In this document: piece after piece, positions 25,706 to 36,470 of the stretch
Layout: the number at the start of each line of letters is the position of its first letter
How positions within the stretch are numbered: position 1 is the first letter of the stretch
Translations under genes and position numbers: made by a program
Notes under the pieces: generated by a model
Told to the model about the DNA's origin: nothing
Seen by the model: the letters and a program-made list of their open reading frames with translations, nothing else
Databases searched by the model: none
Origin: Arthrobacter sp. CDRTa11
GTDB taxonomy: Bacteria; Actinomycetota; Actinomycetes; Actinomycetales; Micrococcaceae
Direction of reading: 5' to 3'
NCBI RefSeq assembly: GCF_026427775.1
Contig: NZ_CP044532.1
Span: 4,650,001-4,714,000 of the forward strand
Length of the DNA: 64,000 nucleotides

Positions 25706-25763
25706 AGCAGCGGACGCTGAAGCTTAGGGATCTGGAGAAAAGCCCACCCGGAAGGACCACCCC

Positions 25764-26564
25764 ATGACGTACACAGTGAACTGCTCCATCCTGCTGACGG
25801 AGCTGCCCCTGCTCCAGCGCCCCGCCGCCGCGAAGGCAGCCGGCTTTGACGCCGTCGAGTTCTGGTGGCCGTTCGACACGTCCGTCCCCACCGACGCCCA
25901 GATAAACGGGTTTGAAAACGCCATCAACGACGCCGGCGTCCAGCTCACCGGACTGAACTTCAACGCCGGCAACATGCCCGGCGGCGACCGCGGCCTTGTC
26001 TCCTGGCCGGAACGTTCCACCGAATTCCTGGACAACATCGACGTTGTGGCCGGCATCGGTGAGCGGCTCGGTTGCAAGGCCTTCAACGCCCTTTACGGCA
26101 ACAGGATCGACGGTGAATCGCCCGAGAAGCAGGACGCCATTGGCGCGGAAAACCTCGCGACGGCGGCAGCCGGCGTCGCGCGGATCGGCGGCACTGTCCT
26201 TCTGGAACCGGTCAGCGGCGCACCCAGGTATCCCCTCCTCACGGCTGATGACGCGCTCAGGGTTATCGCCCGCGTGAAGGCCGAATCCGGCGCAACCAAC
26301 GTCAAGCTGCTCGCCGACTTCTACCACCTGGCAGTCAACGGCGACGACGTGGAATCCGTCATCGAAAACCACGCCAAGGACTTCGGCCACATCCAGATCG
26401 CCGACAACCCCGGCCGCGGGGCTCCCGGAACCGGCGAGCTTCCCCTCGGCGAATGGATCGCCCGCAGCCGCGAACTCGGCTACAACGGCTACATCGGCCT
26501 TGAATACAAGGAACCGCAGGAAACCGCCTTCAACTGGGCCATCCGCCAGCGCGCCACGCGCTAA
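25764..26564 (+). CDS. hyi: Hydroxypyruvate isomerase
   Basis: 266 residues of the xylose-isomerase-like TIM-barrel family. The start 'YTVNCSILLTELPLLQRPAAAKAAGFDAVEFWWPF' and the metal-binding 'LLEPVSG.PRYPL', 'LLADFYHLAVNGDDV' and 'YIGLEYK' (last strand Glu) match Hyi/Otnl. It interconverts hydroxypyruvate and tartronate semialdehyde. First gene of the operon with tartronate semialdehyde reductase, gcl, glycerate kinase and allB, where the product of Gcl is the shared intermediate. A GGAAGGACCACCCC leader precedes the ATG. Confidence 0.92.
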   Translation: MTYTVNCSILLTELPLLQRPAAAKAAGFDAVEFWWPFDTSVPTDAQINGFENAINDAGVQLTGLNFNAGNMPGGDRGLVSWPERSTEFLDNIDVVAGIGERLGCKAFNALYGNRIDGESPEKQDAIGAENLATAAAGVARIGGTVLLEPVSGAPRYPLLTADDALRVIARVKAESGATNVKLLADFYHLAVNGDDVESVIENHAKDFGHIQIADNPGRGAPGTGELPLGEWIARSRELGYNGYIGLEYKEPQETAFNWAIRQRATR

Positions 26565-26617
26565 TAGCACAACCGCGCTAAAAAGCCGGCCTCACAGACT
26601 TCAGAAAGAGAACCATC

Positions 26618-27496
26618 ATGAGCAACGTTGCAGTTATCGGACTCGGAATCATGGGCCTGCCCATGGCCATCAACCTCGTCAAGGCCGGCCACACCGTCAC
26701 CGGCTTCAACCGCAGCCAGGACAGGATCGACAAGCTCGTCTCCGAAGGCGGCAAGGGCGCCACCGGCATCGCGGACGCCGTCAAGGACGCCGACGTCGTC
26801 ATCACCATGGTGCCGGACTCCCCCGATGTTGAAGGCGTGGTCAGCGGCGACGACGGTGTCTTCGCCAACGCCAAGAAGGGCGCGCTCTGGATCGACGCGT
26901 CCAGCATCCGCCCCGACGTCGCCAAGCGCCTCTCCGACCAGGCCCGCGAAGCCGGCATCCGCCCCCTCGACGCACCCGTCAGCGGCGGCGAACAGGGCGC
27001 CATCGACGCCGCCCTCTCCATCATGGTCGGCGGCGACAAGGAAGACTTCGACGCAGCCTCGGAGGTCCTGACCGCCGTCGGCAAAACCATCGTCCACGTG
27101 GGCCCCTCCGGCTCCGGCCAGACCGTCAAGGCAGCCAACCAGCTGATCGTCGCGGTCAACATCGAAGTCCTCGGCGAGGCGATCGCTTTCCTCGAGGCCT
27201 ACGGCGTGGACACCGATGCCGCCCTCAAGGTCCTCGGCGGCGGCCTGGCCGGCTCCAAGGTCCTGGACCAGAAGGGCCAGAAGATGCTCGACCGCAACTT
27301 CGACCCCGGCTTCCGCCTGGCCCTCCACCACAAAGACCTGGGCATCGTCACCTCAGCCGCCCGCGAAGCCAACGTCGCCGTCCCCCTCGGCGCCGTCGTC
27401 GCACAGCTCGTCGCCGCCACCGTCAACCAGGGCGACGGCGCACTGGACCACTCAGGACTCTTCAAACAGGTCCTCCAGCTCAGCGGCCGCAACTAG
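26618..27496 (+). CDS. glxR: 2-hydroxy-3-oxopropionate (tartronate semialdehyde) reductase
   Basis: 292-residue beta-hydroxyacid dehydrogenase. N-terminal NAD(P) motif 'VAVIGLGIMGLPMAINLVKAGH', substrate-loop 'LDAPVSGGEQGAIDAALSIMVGG', and catalytic Lys in 'GSGQTVKAANQLIV' (K in NQ context as GxxxKxxxN) are all present. It reduces tartronate semialdehyde to D-glycerate. Placed between hyi and gcl. AGAAAGAGAA serves as ribosome site. Name glxR is used for the glyoxylate-pathway reductase and is not the corynebacterial regulator GlxR. Confidence 0.92.
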   Translation: MSNVAVIGLGIMGLPMAINLVKAGHTVTGFNRSQDRIDKLVSEGGKGATGIADAVKDADVVITMVPDSPDVEGVVSGDDGVFANAKKGALWIDASSIRPDVAKRLSDQAREAGIRPLDAPVSGGEQGAIDAALSIMVGGDKEDFDAASEVLTAVGKTIVHVGPSGSGQTVKAANQLIVAVNIEVLGEAIAFLEAYGVDTDAALKVLGGGLAGSKVLDQKGQKMLDRNFDPGFRLALHHKDLGIVTSAAREANVAVPLGAVVAQLVAATVNQGDGALDHSGLFKQVLQLSGRN

Positions 27497-27513
27497 CCCC
27501 CTCCCGCCCCCAA

Positions 27514-27576
27514 GAGTTTTTGTCCAGATACGGCGACCAAAACGCCCTTTATCTCGCCGTATCTGGACAAAAACTC
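27514..27576. repeat. Long perfect palindrome (GAGTTTTTGTCCA family) between glxR and gcl
   Basis: A perfect 23-bp inverted repeat (27514-27536 with 27554-27576) beginning GAGTTTTTGTCCA, loop 17 bases. The same arm starts at 41336 and 51572. Strong RNA hairpin inside an operon could act as partial terminator or mRNA stabiliser. Confidence 0.85.
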
Positions 27577-27629
27577 GCTTCGGCACACCCAAAAACAGAC
27601 TTCCCCACCAGACTTAGTAGGAGCACACC

Positions 27630-29420
<1,791 letters not shown>

Positions 29421-29421
29421 C

Positions 29422-30621
29422 ATGCGGATCGTGATTGCACCGGACAAGTTCAAGGGATCACTCTCGGCACCGGACGTGTGCAGGCACCTGGAAAGGGGAC
29501 TGCAGCTGGCTTCTGGCGGGAACCTTGACGTCGTCGGCATTCCAGTGGCTGACGGCGGCGAGGGCACCCTCGACGCCGCCGTCGGCTCCGGCTTCACCCG
29601 CCGGATCGCCACTGTCAGCGGGCCCACCGGCCAAGTGATCGAGGCGGATTTCGCCGTCCGCGGCCACGAGGCGGTCATTGAGATGGCGGCTGCCTCGGGC
29701 CTGGCGCTCCTCCCCGCAGGGGTTCTGGTTGACGGACGGCCAGGCTCGACGGCGGCCACCACCGCCACCAGCCTGGGCACCGGGCAGCTGATCCGTGCCG
29801 CACTGGACGCCGGCTGCCGGCGCATCGTGTTGGGTGTTGGGGGCAGTGCGAATACCGACGGCGGCGCGGGGCTTCTGCAGGGGCTCGGCGCCAGGTTCCT
29901 GGACGCAACGAACAACGAACTCCCGCCGGGCGGCGCTGCGCTGGCCAACCTGCACAGCATCGACTTCACGCACTTTGAACCCCGCCTGGTGGACGCCCGC
30001 TTTGTGCTGGCGTCCGACGTCGACAATCCCCTGCTGGGCGCCCAGGGCGCCGCCGCCGTATTTGGGCCCCAAAAGGGCGCAACACCACAGGACGTCGAGC
30101 TCCTCGACGCCGCCCTGGCCAGGTTCGTCGAAGTCCTGGCCAGGGAAATCGGGATCCGCGCCATCAAAGCCGCGGAGGCCCCAGGCGCCGGGGCGGCAGG
30201 TGGCGTGGGCTTCGCTGCAATAGCGGCCCTGGCCGCAAGCCGCCGGCCGGGCATCGACGTCGTGCTTGAATTCACCCAACTGGCGCGGCGGATGGAGGGC
30301 GCGGATCTTGTCATCACCGGGGAAGGCAGCCTGGACGAACAAAGCCTGCTGGGCAAAACCCCGACGGGCGTGGCCAGGGCGGCCGCGGCAGCCGGCGTGC
30401 CCGTAATTGCCGTATGCGGCCGTACCACCCTTGACCGCGGACAGCTGGTGGAAGCCGGGTTCCAGGATGTTTACGCTTTGACTGGGCTTGAAAGCAATGT
30501 AGACAGGTGCATAGCAGAGGCGGGAAAGCTTCTGGAGCAGCTGGGCAAGCAGATCGGCGGACAGCTGGCGGCCAACAGGCTGCCACGGCCCGCTCGCAGT
30601 AAGGAGGACCTCCATGTCTGA
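29422..30621 (+). CDS. glxK: Glycerate kinase
   Basis: 399 residues. It starts with '[18 protein letters not shown]', the hallmark of the GarK/GlxK family, and has '[11 protein letters not shown]', '[21 protein letters not shown]' and '[21 protein letters not shown]'. It phosphorylates D-glycerate (to 2-phosphoglycerate in most members). ATG at 29422 lies one base after the gcl stop; the frame extends to 30621, overlapping allB by eight bases. A longer in-frame start inside gcl is rejected. Confidence 0.92.
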   Translation: MRIVIAPDKFKGSLSAPDVCRHLERGLQLASGGNLDVVGIPVADGGEGTLDAAVGSGFTRRIATVSGPTGQVIEADFAVRGHEAVIEMAAASGLALLPAGVLVDGRPGSTAATTATSLGTGQLIRAALDAGCRRIVLGVGGSANTDGGAGLLQGLGARFLDATNNELPPGGAALANLHSIDFTHFEPRLVDARFVLASDVDNPLLGAQGAAAVFGPQKGATPQDVELLDAALARFVEVLAREIGIRAIKAAEAPGAGAAGGVGFAAIAALAASRRPGIDVVLEFTQLARRMEGADLVITGEGSLDEQSLLGKTPTGVARAAAAAGVPVIAVCGRTTLDRGQLVEAGFQDVYALTGLESNVDRCIAEAGKLLEQLGKQIGGQLAANRLPRPARSKEDLHV

Positions 30622-31957
30622 AGAGCGCTTTGACCTCGTCATCCGGGGCCAGCGGATCCTCACCACGGCCGGCATCGCGGCCCGGGAGGTGGGCGTCCGC
30701 GGCGGCAGGATCGTTGCTATCGAGCCGCTGGGCAACGGGCTGGACGGCACCGAGATCATCGAACTTGCCGACGACGAAACCCTGCTTCCGGGCCTGGTGG
30801 ACACCCACGTCCACGTGAACGAGCCCGGCCGCACCGAGTGGGAGGGCTTCGCGTCCGCCACCCGTGCCGCGGCAGCCGGCGGCGTCACCACCATCATCGA
30901 CATGCCGCTGAATTCCATCCCGCCCACCACCACGGTGGCAGGCCTCAAGCTCAAGCGCGAGGTCGCCGAGGACCAGGCCTTTGTGGACGTCGGGTTCTGG
31001 GGCGGTGCCATCCCGGGCAACAAGCCTGACCTCCGCCCCCTGCACGATGAGGGTGTGTTCGGCTTCAAATGCTTCCTGCTGCACTCCGGCGTGGACGAGT
31101 TCCCGCACCTGGACGCGGACGAGATGGAGGAGGACATGGCCGAGCTGAAGTCCTTCGATTCACTCATGATTGTCCACGCCGAGGATTCGCACGCCATCGA
31201 CCACGCACCCCACCCGGGCGGCGACCAGTACTCAACCTTCCTGGCCTCCCGTCCCCGCGGCGCGGAGAACAAGGCCATCGCCGAAGTCATTGAGCGGGCC
31301 CGCTGGACGGGTGCGCGGGCGCACATCCTGCACCTGTCGTCGTCGGACGCGCTGCCCATGATCGCCACCGCAAAGCGCGACGGCGTCCGCCTCACCGTTG
31401 AGACGTGCCCGCACTACCTCACTCTGGTGGCGGAGGAGATCCCCAACGGCGCCACCGCCTATAAGTGCTGCCCGCCCATCCGTGAGGCGTCCAACCGGGA
31501 GCTGCTGTGGCAGGGCCTGCAGGACGGGACAATCGACTGCATCGTCTCGGACCACTCCCCCTCCACGCTGGACTTAAAGGACCTGGAGAACGGTGACTTC
31601 GCCGTGGCCTGGGGCGGCGTTTCTTCGCTCCAGTTGGGCCTGTCGCTGGTCTGGACCGAGGCCCGGCACCGCGGCATTCCGCTGGAGCAGGTGGTCAGCT
31701 GGATGGCCGAGAAGCCGGCCGCCCTGGCCCGGCTTTCCACCAAGGGCCAGCTGGCGCTGGGCTACGACGCCGACTTTGCGGTCTTTGCGCCGGACGAGGC
31801 GTTCGTGGTGGACGCCTCCAAGCTCAAGCACAAAAACCCCATCACCCCGTACGACGGTAAAGCGCTCTCCGGTGTGGTCCGTCAGACGTTCCTGCGCGGG
31901 AACCGGGTGGACGGCAAAACCCCCACCGGCAAGCTCATCCGCCGCGGCGGGGTCTGA
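30614..31957 (+). CDS. allB: Allantoinase
   Basis: 447-residue cyclic amidohydrolase. '[23 protein letters not shown]' gives the first metal ligands, '[15 protein letters not shown]' has the carboxylated Lys, and '[11 protein letters not shown]', '[11 protein letters not shown]' and '[10 protein letters not shown]' give the His and Asp ligands. It opens allantoin to allantoate. Overlaps the glycerate kinase gene. No allantoicase or ureidoglycolate lyase is present nearby, so the steps from allantoate to glyoxylate lie elsewhere. Confidence 0.93.
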   Translation: MSEERFDLVIRGQRILTTAGIAAREVGVRGGRIVAIEPLGNGLDGTEIIELADDETLLPGLVDTHVHVNEPGRTEWEGFASATRAAAAGGVTTIIDMPLNSIPPTTTVAGLKLKREVAEDQAFVDVGFWGGAIPGNKPDLRPLHDEGVFGFKCFLLHSGVDEFPHLDADEMEEDMAELKSFDSLMIVHAEDSHAIDHAPHPGGDQYSTFLASRPRGAENKAIAEVIERARWTGARAHILHLSSSDALPMIATAKRDGVRLTVETCPHYLTLVAEEIPNGATAYKCCPPIREASNRELLWQGLQDGTIDCIVSDHSPSTLDLKDLENGDFAVAWGGVSSLQLGLSLVWTEARHRGIPLEQVVSWMAEKPAALARLSTKGQLALGYDADFAVFAPDEAFVVDASKLKHKNPITPYDGKALSGVVRQTFLRGNRVDGKTPTGKLIRRGGV

Positions 31958-31967
31958 GGGCGGCAGC

Positions 31968-32342
31968 ATGACTGTGGTGGCCGACGGCGGCACCCGGCTT
32001 CCGCCGTCGCGCGGTGCTGTCAGCCGGATGGCTGTTGATCTGGCTGCCTGCCAGGTCCTGCTGGACGGCCGGGAGGTTCCATTGTCCGGCGTGGAATTCC
32101 AGCTGCTTCGCTACCTTGCCCAGAACTGTTCGCGCGCTGTTGACAGAACAGAACTTCAGCGGTTCCTTGACTCTTTTGATACCCCTGGCGCTTCACTCCG
32201 GGCCATTGACGTGTATGTGGGGAGGCTGCGCCGGAAGCTCGGAAATGCAGGCCATGCCGTCACCACCGTGCGGGGCCGCGGATACAGGTTTATCCAAGGT
32301 CCGTGTGCCACCATTCGCGGACCGGCGGAATACTGCATATGA
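31968..32342 (+). CDS. Stand-alone winged-helix (OmpR/PhoB-type) DNA-binding protein
   Basis: 124 residues, a lone C-terminal DNA-binding domain of response regulators without a receiver. 'VPLSGVEFQLLRYLAQNCSRAVDRTEL' is the alpha-loop region, 'RAIDVYVGRLRRKLG' the recognition helix and 'ITTVRGRGYRF'-like 'VTTVRGRGYRFIQG' the wing. It begins eight bases after the allB stop, so it may be cotranscribed with the purine operon. Cys and Glu residues near the end are not conserved. Unlike typical operon regulators it has no ligand-binding or receiver part. Confidence 0.75.
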   Translation: MTVVADGGTRLPPSRGAVSRMAVDLAACQVLLDGREVPLSGVEFQLLRYLAQNCSRAVDRTELQRFLDSFDTPGASLRAIDVYVGRLRRKLGNAGHAVTTVRGRGYRFIQGPCATIRGPAEYCI

Positions 32343-32421
32343 CGCCGGAGTTGTTGCTAGAGCGGGAAGCCGCTTCACTTGTTGTTTTGCCTCTAATGCC
32401 AGAGTCTCGCGAAGGATTGCC

Positions 32422-32901
32422 ATGAGCCCCACACTGACCACCAAGCTTCAGCCCGGAACCCAGGCCCCTGATTTCTCCCTGAAAGACGCCAAGGGCAACA
32501 CCACGTCCCTGGCCGCCTACCGCGGCAAACACGTCATTGTTTACTTCTACCCGGCAGCGGCCACCCCCGGCTGCACCACTGAAGCCTGCGACTTCCGTGA
32601 CAGCTTGGCATCCCTGCAGGGCTCCGGTTATGAAGTCATCGGCATCTCACCCGACGCCCCGGAAAAGCTGGCCAGCTTCACAGGAGACTTTGGCCTGACC
32701 TTCCCGCTGCTCTCGGACGAGGATCACCGGGTGGCCCTCGCCTACGGCGCCTGGGGTGAAAAGCTGGTCAACGGCGAAATCACCGAAGGAATCGTCCGCT
32801 CCACCGTGGTCCTTGACCCCGAGGGTAAGGTCACTCTGACCCAGTACCAGGTCAAGGCCGAGGGCCACGTCGCTGCGCTCAAGGAAGCGCTGGGCGTCTA
32901 G
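32422..32901 (+). CDS. bcp: Thioredoxin-dependent peroxiredoxin Bcp/PrxQ
   Basis: 159 residues. The peroxidatic and resolving cysteines are five residues apart in 'TPGCTTEACDFRD', the atypical 2-Cys Bcp arrangement, and 'APDFSLKDAKGNTTSLAAYRGKHVIVYFYP' is the family N-terminus. It reduces hydroperoxides using thioredoxin. The ATG at 32422 follows GAAGGA. A longer frame from 32014 overlaps the winged-helix gene and is rejected. Confidence 0.93.
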   Translation: MSPTLTTKLQPGTQAPDFSLKDAKGNTTSLAAYRGKHVIVYFYPAAATPGCTTEACDFRDSLASLQGSGYEVIGISPDAPEKLASFTGDFGLTFPLLSDEDHRVALAYGAWGEKLVNGEITEGIVRSTVVLDPEGKVTLTQYQVKAEGHVAALKEALGV

Positions 32902-33021
32902 GCGGGCATCTAGGCGGGCGCCTGGACGGGCGTCTTAGTGGGCCGTATAAGTCCTGTCGGAAGGACCCAGTAAGATCACGGGAGCGGCCGCTGGGGCCGC
33001 AGTGAAAACGGGGGAACTCCT

Positions 33022-33504
33022 ATGCCTGCAAAAACCATGCTCCGACTCTCGGCCTGCGGGGCGGCAGTAGCGGCATTGATGGCCACGGCCATCAGCCCGG
33101 CCCAGGCGGCCAGCACCGAAGGCACCAAAATCACCGTCCGCGATACGTGCACGGAACTGGCACCTGACATGACGTCATGCCTCTCGATGACGGAGCGCCG
33201 GATCGAAGTCCATGCGCCGTCCGGCATCAGCGTGCTCCAGGGTTACCGCGAGTATTCAACCAGCACCACGTACCCTGACGGCTCCTACACAAGTGACGGG
33301 ACGCGCAGGTACGTCTACGTCTACTCGTCGAGGGTTGAAGTTCCAGACGGGACCATCTACTTTGACCCCCAGGTGGCAAGGGTTGATGGGTCTGATGTCC
33401 TGTCCTTCGCTGACGGGTTGACCTGTGTCCTCGATACCAACCTCGTGGAAGCGAACGGCACCGGCGGCTACAACCACAGCACGGGGTCCTGCACCTACAG
33501 CTGA
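33022..33504 (+). CDS. Secreted hypothetical protein
   Basis: 160 residues with a Sec signal peptide (MPAKTMLRLSACGAAVAALM...) and cleavage at AQA-A near residue 29. The mature part is beta-rich, with Tyr-rich 'YVYVYSSRVEV' and two pairs of Cys (DTC..SC and LTC..GSC) suitable for disulfides outside the cell. No family recognised. A strong GGGGGA site precedes the ATG and a clear hairpin terminator follows. Confidence 0.7.
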   Translation: MPAKTMLRLSACGAAVAALMATAISPAQAASTEGTKITVRDTCTELAPDMTSCLSMTERRIEVHAPSGISVLQGYREYSTSTTYPDGSYTSDGTRRYVYVYSSRVEVPDGTIYFDPQVARVDGSDVLSFADGLTCVLDTNLVEANGTGGYNHSTGSCTYS

Positions 33505-33520
33505 TGTGCCTGCTCCCTGA

Positions 33521-33556
33521 CAGAGGCCCGTCCGATCCTTTTCGGATGGGCCTCTG
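33521..33556 (+). terminator. Hairpin terminator after secreted protein gene
   Basis: CAGAGGCCCGTCCGA (33521-33535) pairs with TCGGATGGGCCTCTG (33542-33556); one G-U pair, loop TCCTTT. Confidence 0.8.
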
Positions 33557-33714
33557 CTGCGCCAAGGGGCAGAGGGGGGACCACCGGGAGCGTGAATGAG
33601 GTGTGAATCGCAGCGATCCCTGGCTGCATTTTCGCGGCGCTAGATGTTGCCCTGTGTTCCGCAAACCGCTGCCCTGCCTGAACGCCGCTTTACCGGCACC
33701 ACTAGGGTTAGGAC

Positions 33715-34254
33715 GTGAGTAAGTCCTCTACCGGTAACCCTGCCTGCGTGGCGGGGGGGCTTTTCGTCGCGTGGGCAATTCATGACCTTGAGGAAATGGC
33801 GACTATGCCTGCCACCTCGGAAGTCCTTGCAACGCAGCTGGAGCGAACGCAGTGGGCCCCAGCCGTTGCCTTGGCCAACCACGTTCGTACAAGCACCAAG
33901 GAATCGGCGCTTGCCATCCTATTGATGGGCACACTTGTGGCAGGAGCCGCCGTCCATGGTGCGGCTACCAACGGGCGCAGTCCGTTTTTTCAATACGTCC
34001 TGGCTGGGCTGCACGGCCATGTTTACACTCACATCGCCGCCAGCTTCCGCCTGAGAGGATACTCGACTGGCGTAGTAACAGCTATTGCCGTCATGCTCCC
34101 CTATAGCCTTCATGCCCGCCGCGTGTTGCGGGCAAATGGATCGCTGATCGAAGGCCCGTACCCATACGTGCTCGGCGGCGTCCTCTTGCTGCCGGCAACC
34201 TTTGCCTGCCACACCTTGGCTCGCGTTTTGAGCGGCAGACGCGACCGCCAATAG
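33715..34254 (+). CDS. HXXEE-domain membrane protein
   Basis: 179 residues with four or five hydrophobic segments. The name-giving motif is 'AIHDLEE' at residues 21-27, followed by 'HVYTHIAASFRLRGYSTG' and 'LHARRVLRANGSL', the pattern of the HXXEE family (PF13787), membrane proteins of unknown function. TAGGGT ends six bases before the GTG, so the mRNA is probably leaderless. Stands alone. Confidence 0.78.
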   Translation: MSKSSTGNPACVAGGLFVAWAIHDLEEMATMPATSEVLATQLERTQWAPAVALANHVRTSTKESALAILLMGTLVAGAAVHGAATNGRSPFFQYVLAGLHGHVYTHIAASFRLRGYSTGVVTAIAVMLPYSLHARRVLRANGSLIEGPYPYVLGGVLLLPATFACHTLARVLSGRRDRQ

Positions 34255-34419
34255 CTACAAATCCAAGGACTTCCAGCACTGGGCAGGCGGGGGGAAACTG
34301 CTGCTTCAAGAAAGCAGTCTTGGTGTTATGAGAGGGATGCTATCCCTGAAATTCATTACGCGAACTAAGTTTCAAGGCTTCGGCTACCACAAGCAGTCCC
34401 GTCAGGGTTCGGTTTGTAT

Positions 34420-34806
34420 CTAGGCCCGGACCCATTCCCGGACAAGCTCGACGAATTCCTGCTCGCGAGCCATCGCGGCCTGCGCATCTGGAAAGATTAC
34501 TTGGCCGCGGTCTTGGCCGATCATTTCCAACAGACCACTCCATTTCGGGGCATCAAAATGCATGTCGTCCTCGATGGCCTTGGCGCCGCGGTGAAAAATC
34601 AGCTGAATGTGATGCAGCGGCCGCAGGTTAAACGTGACCCGATCAACGGAATTGAAGCAGAAACTCGGTGCCTTCCATTTTATCTGCTCGGTTATTGCAT
34701 CATCGGCGTCCAGAACAGCCAACCGCAGGTGTTCAATCGATGGCTTCATGGGATGAACCAGCGTCTCAAGGAACGAATCAACAATCGGGTTTCGGTTTAG
34801 CGTCAT
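34420..34806 (-). CDS. DUF1801-domain protein
   Basis: 128 residues with the DUF1801 signature: 'NPIVDSFLETLVHPMKPSIEHLRLAV', 'ITEQIKWKAPSFCFNSVDRVTFNL' and 'LLEMIGQDRGQVIFPD'. The fold is a small cytosolic alpha/beta domain of unknown function, sometimes called ydhG/YjhX-like. ATG at 34806 chosen because homology begins there; the frame continues to 34854. Its GC content is visibly lower than its neighbours', a weak sign of separate origin. Confidence 0.75.
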   Translation of the reverse strand: MTLNRNPIVDSFLETLVHPMKPSIEHLRLAVLDADDAITEQIKWKAPSFCFNSVDRVTFNLRPLHHIQLIFHRGAKAIEDDMHFDAPKWSGLLEMIGQDRGQVIFPDAQAAMAREQEFVELVREWVRA

Positions 34807-35004
34807 AAGGCTAGTCAACACCCTGCGGGTAAAAGGGCTAATGGGCCGTCTCACAAAGAGATGAACTGCTCAGAACCCGCGCCATGACCAGGACTCCTCA
34901 ACGCTCGTATCCGACGGTTACGACAGTAAGGAGCTCAACCAAAAGCCGCCCAGAATCGCCCCGGTAGCGTTGTGGGCGTCCTGCGCCGGTGACAGGATTG
35001 CCGC

Positions 35005-35577
35005 ATGGGGATAGAAATCCGGCCGGCCACGGAGTTTGAAGACCTGAAGGCGGTGGTGGGACCCAAGCGGCCCGACGCCAATGTGTGCTGGTGCCTGAGC
35101 TACCGCATCCCTTCCAAACAGAACCTGGAGCTGCAGGGCCCGGCCCGCGGGGACTTGGTGAAGGAGCTGGTGGCGCAGGATCCGCCGCCCGGCGTCCTCG
35201 CGTACGACGGCGACGACGTGGTGGGCTGGGCGGCAGTCCACCCGCGCGCGGACACCAGTTTTGCCCGCAACCGCAAGATCCCGCATGTGGATGAGCTCGA
35301 CGTCTGGTCCGTGTGGTGCATCCGGGTCCGGCCCGGGCACCGCGGCAAGGGCATCTCCCATCACCTGCTGGAGGGCGCCGTCGCCATGGCCCGCGCGTAC
35401 GGCGCACCTGCCATCGAGGGGTACCCGGTGGACAACAACGGTAAAAAGGTGGACCTCACCATGGCCTACGTGGGCACCCGCCAGCTCTTTGAACGGGCCG
35501 GGTTCGTCAAGGCCGCCGATACAGAGTCGGTGCTTAACGGCTTCCCGCGGGTGCTGATGCGCCTGGACCTGCACTGA
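35005..35577 (+). CDS. GNAT family N-acetyltransferase
   Basis: 190 residues. 'CIRVRPGHRGKGISHHLLEGAVAMARAYGAPAIEGYP' is the acetyl-CoA binding motif and 'FERAGFVKAADTESV' the last motif; 'NVCWCLSYR' near the N-terminus is characteristic of a subgroup of actinobacterial GNATs. A CAGGAT hexamer ends six bases before the ATG, suggesting a leaderless transcript. Substrate unknown. Confidence 0.82.
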   Translation: MGIEIRPATEFEDLKAVVGPKRPDANVCWCLSYRIPSKQNLELQGPARGDLVKELVAQDPPPGVLAYDGDDVVGWAAVHPRADTSFARNRKIPHVDELDVWSVWCIRVRPGHRGKGISHHLLEGAVAMARAYGAPAIEGYPVDNNGKKVDLTMAYVGTRQLFERAGFVKAADTESVLNGFPRVLMRLDLH

Positions 35578-35589
35578 CGCCGCGCTTCT

Positions 35590-35733
35590 TCAGTGCCGCA
35601 CTATTTTCTTCCAGAGTCGTGCAATTTTTTCCCAGCGCCTGCGCCAGTCCATGTCCATTAGCCAGAGGGCCAGAAGAAGCCCATCCACCGTCATAAGGCC
35701 TGCAATCAGGTAGCCCCACCCGATAAGCAGCAT
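35590..35733 (-). CDS. Small one-pass membrane protein (47 residues)
   Basis: A 47-residue protein with one N-terminal hydrophobic helix (LLIGWGYLIAGLMTVDG) followed by a Trp/Arg/Lys-rich tail (WRRRWEKIARLWKKIVRH), the pattern of a small inner-membrane protein with its C-terminus inside. A clean AGGAGA site lies six bases before the ATG, which makes a real gene likely despite its size. It converges with the GNAT gene, 12 bases away. No family recognised. Confidence 0.65.
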   Translation of the reverse strand: MLLIGWGYLIAGLMTVDGLLLALWLMDMDWRRRWEKIARLWKKIVRH

Positions 35734-35899
35734 GGCAATCTCCTGACCCTGTAATCCCCAGCCGCTCGATTGTCCCCAAGTGTGGCATGGAAAAGGCCGC
35801 CGAGGAACGTAGTCCCCGACAGTATGTGGGTCACCGCAGCGTACTTTGCGGCCTTGGCGAGAGCCGCTGGCCGGTATGGGCCGGGTCGTTGCCGGGTGG

Positions 35900-36214
35900 C
35901 TACTTCAGGAGCGCCACCACACGGCCATGGACTTCGTTTTCGCGGTTGACAAGACGGGTGAGCCGCTCCACTTTCTCCGAGAATTCGATCCCCACAGCCA
36001 GCCTGTCGCCGGGCCAGCTCGAGGCCTCCCTGGAGTCCCCCAGGGCTTTGGCCAGGGCACGCGAAAGCAAACGGATCCGCCATGAATGCTTCAAGTAGTG
36101 AAAGGTTCGCTGAGGGTAGTGGCGCTGCCTCAGAAGCACCATCAGTTCCCAAAGCCACAGCACAACGGCCACCAGCCTCCACCCGGTTCGAATTCTCCGC
36201 ATATGCTCCTGCAC
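35900..36214 (-). CDS. Hypothetical membrane-anchored protein
   Basis: 104 residues with one hydrophobic helix near the N-terminus (RLVAVVLWLWELMVLL) followed by a basic, helical cytosolic part ending 'SEKVERLTRLVNRENEV'. GGGAGG lies just upstream of the GTG (36214) and AGGAG before an ATG at 36202, either of which may be the start. It is on the same strand as the 47-residue membrane protein 166 bases downstream, and both have one helix and a basic tail. No family recognised; codon bias is moderate, so this is less sure. Downstream of it (35734-35899) I see no other gene. Confidence 0.45.
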   Translation of the reverse strand: MQEHMRRIRTGWRLVAVVLWLWELMVLLRQRHYPQRTFHYLKHSWRIRLLSRALAKALGDSREASSWPGDRLAVGIEFSEKVERLTRLVNRENEVHGRVVALLK

Positions 36215-36470
36215 CGTCCTCCCGCAAGCCGACCTTTGGCCGTTGAACCTTCACTTCGAGTGTCCCGAGGGTTGCTCAATATCCCCTCAAGGAGGACCAA
36301 GGATTTCGACAATCCTGTGGGAAGGCGCGACTCAGGCAGGGGCGCCTGGACGAAAACCGGCTCAACCAGCGCAGTGAAAATTCGTTGCGTCGGGTGTCAT
36401 ATGCGTCGCAGTTCACCGCAGGATGCGTGCCCGGCGTGACAAGCCTGTAAAGACAGTAGTTAATAGGAGC

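Noticed and set aside
29458..31395. 645-residue frame on - strand
   Set aside because: Antisense shadow of glycerate kinase and allantoinase.
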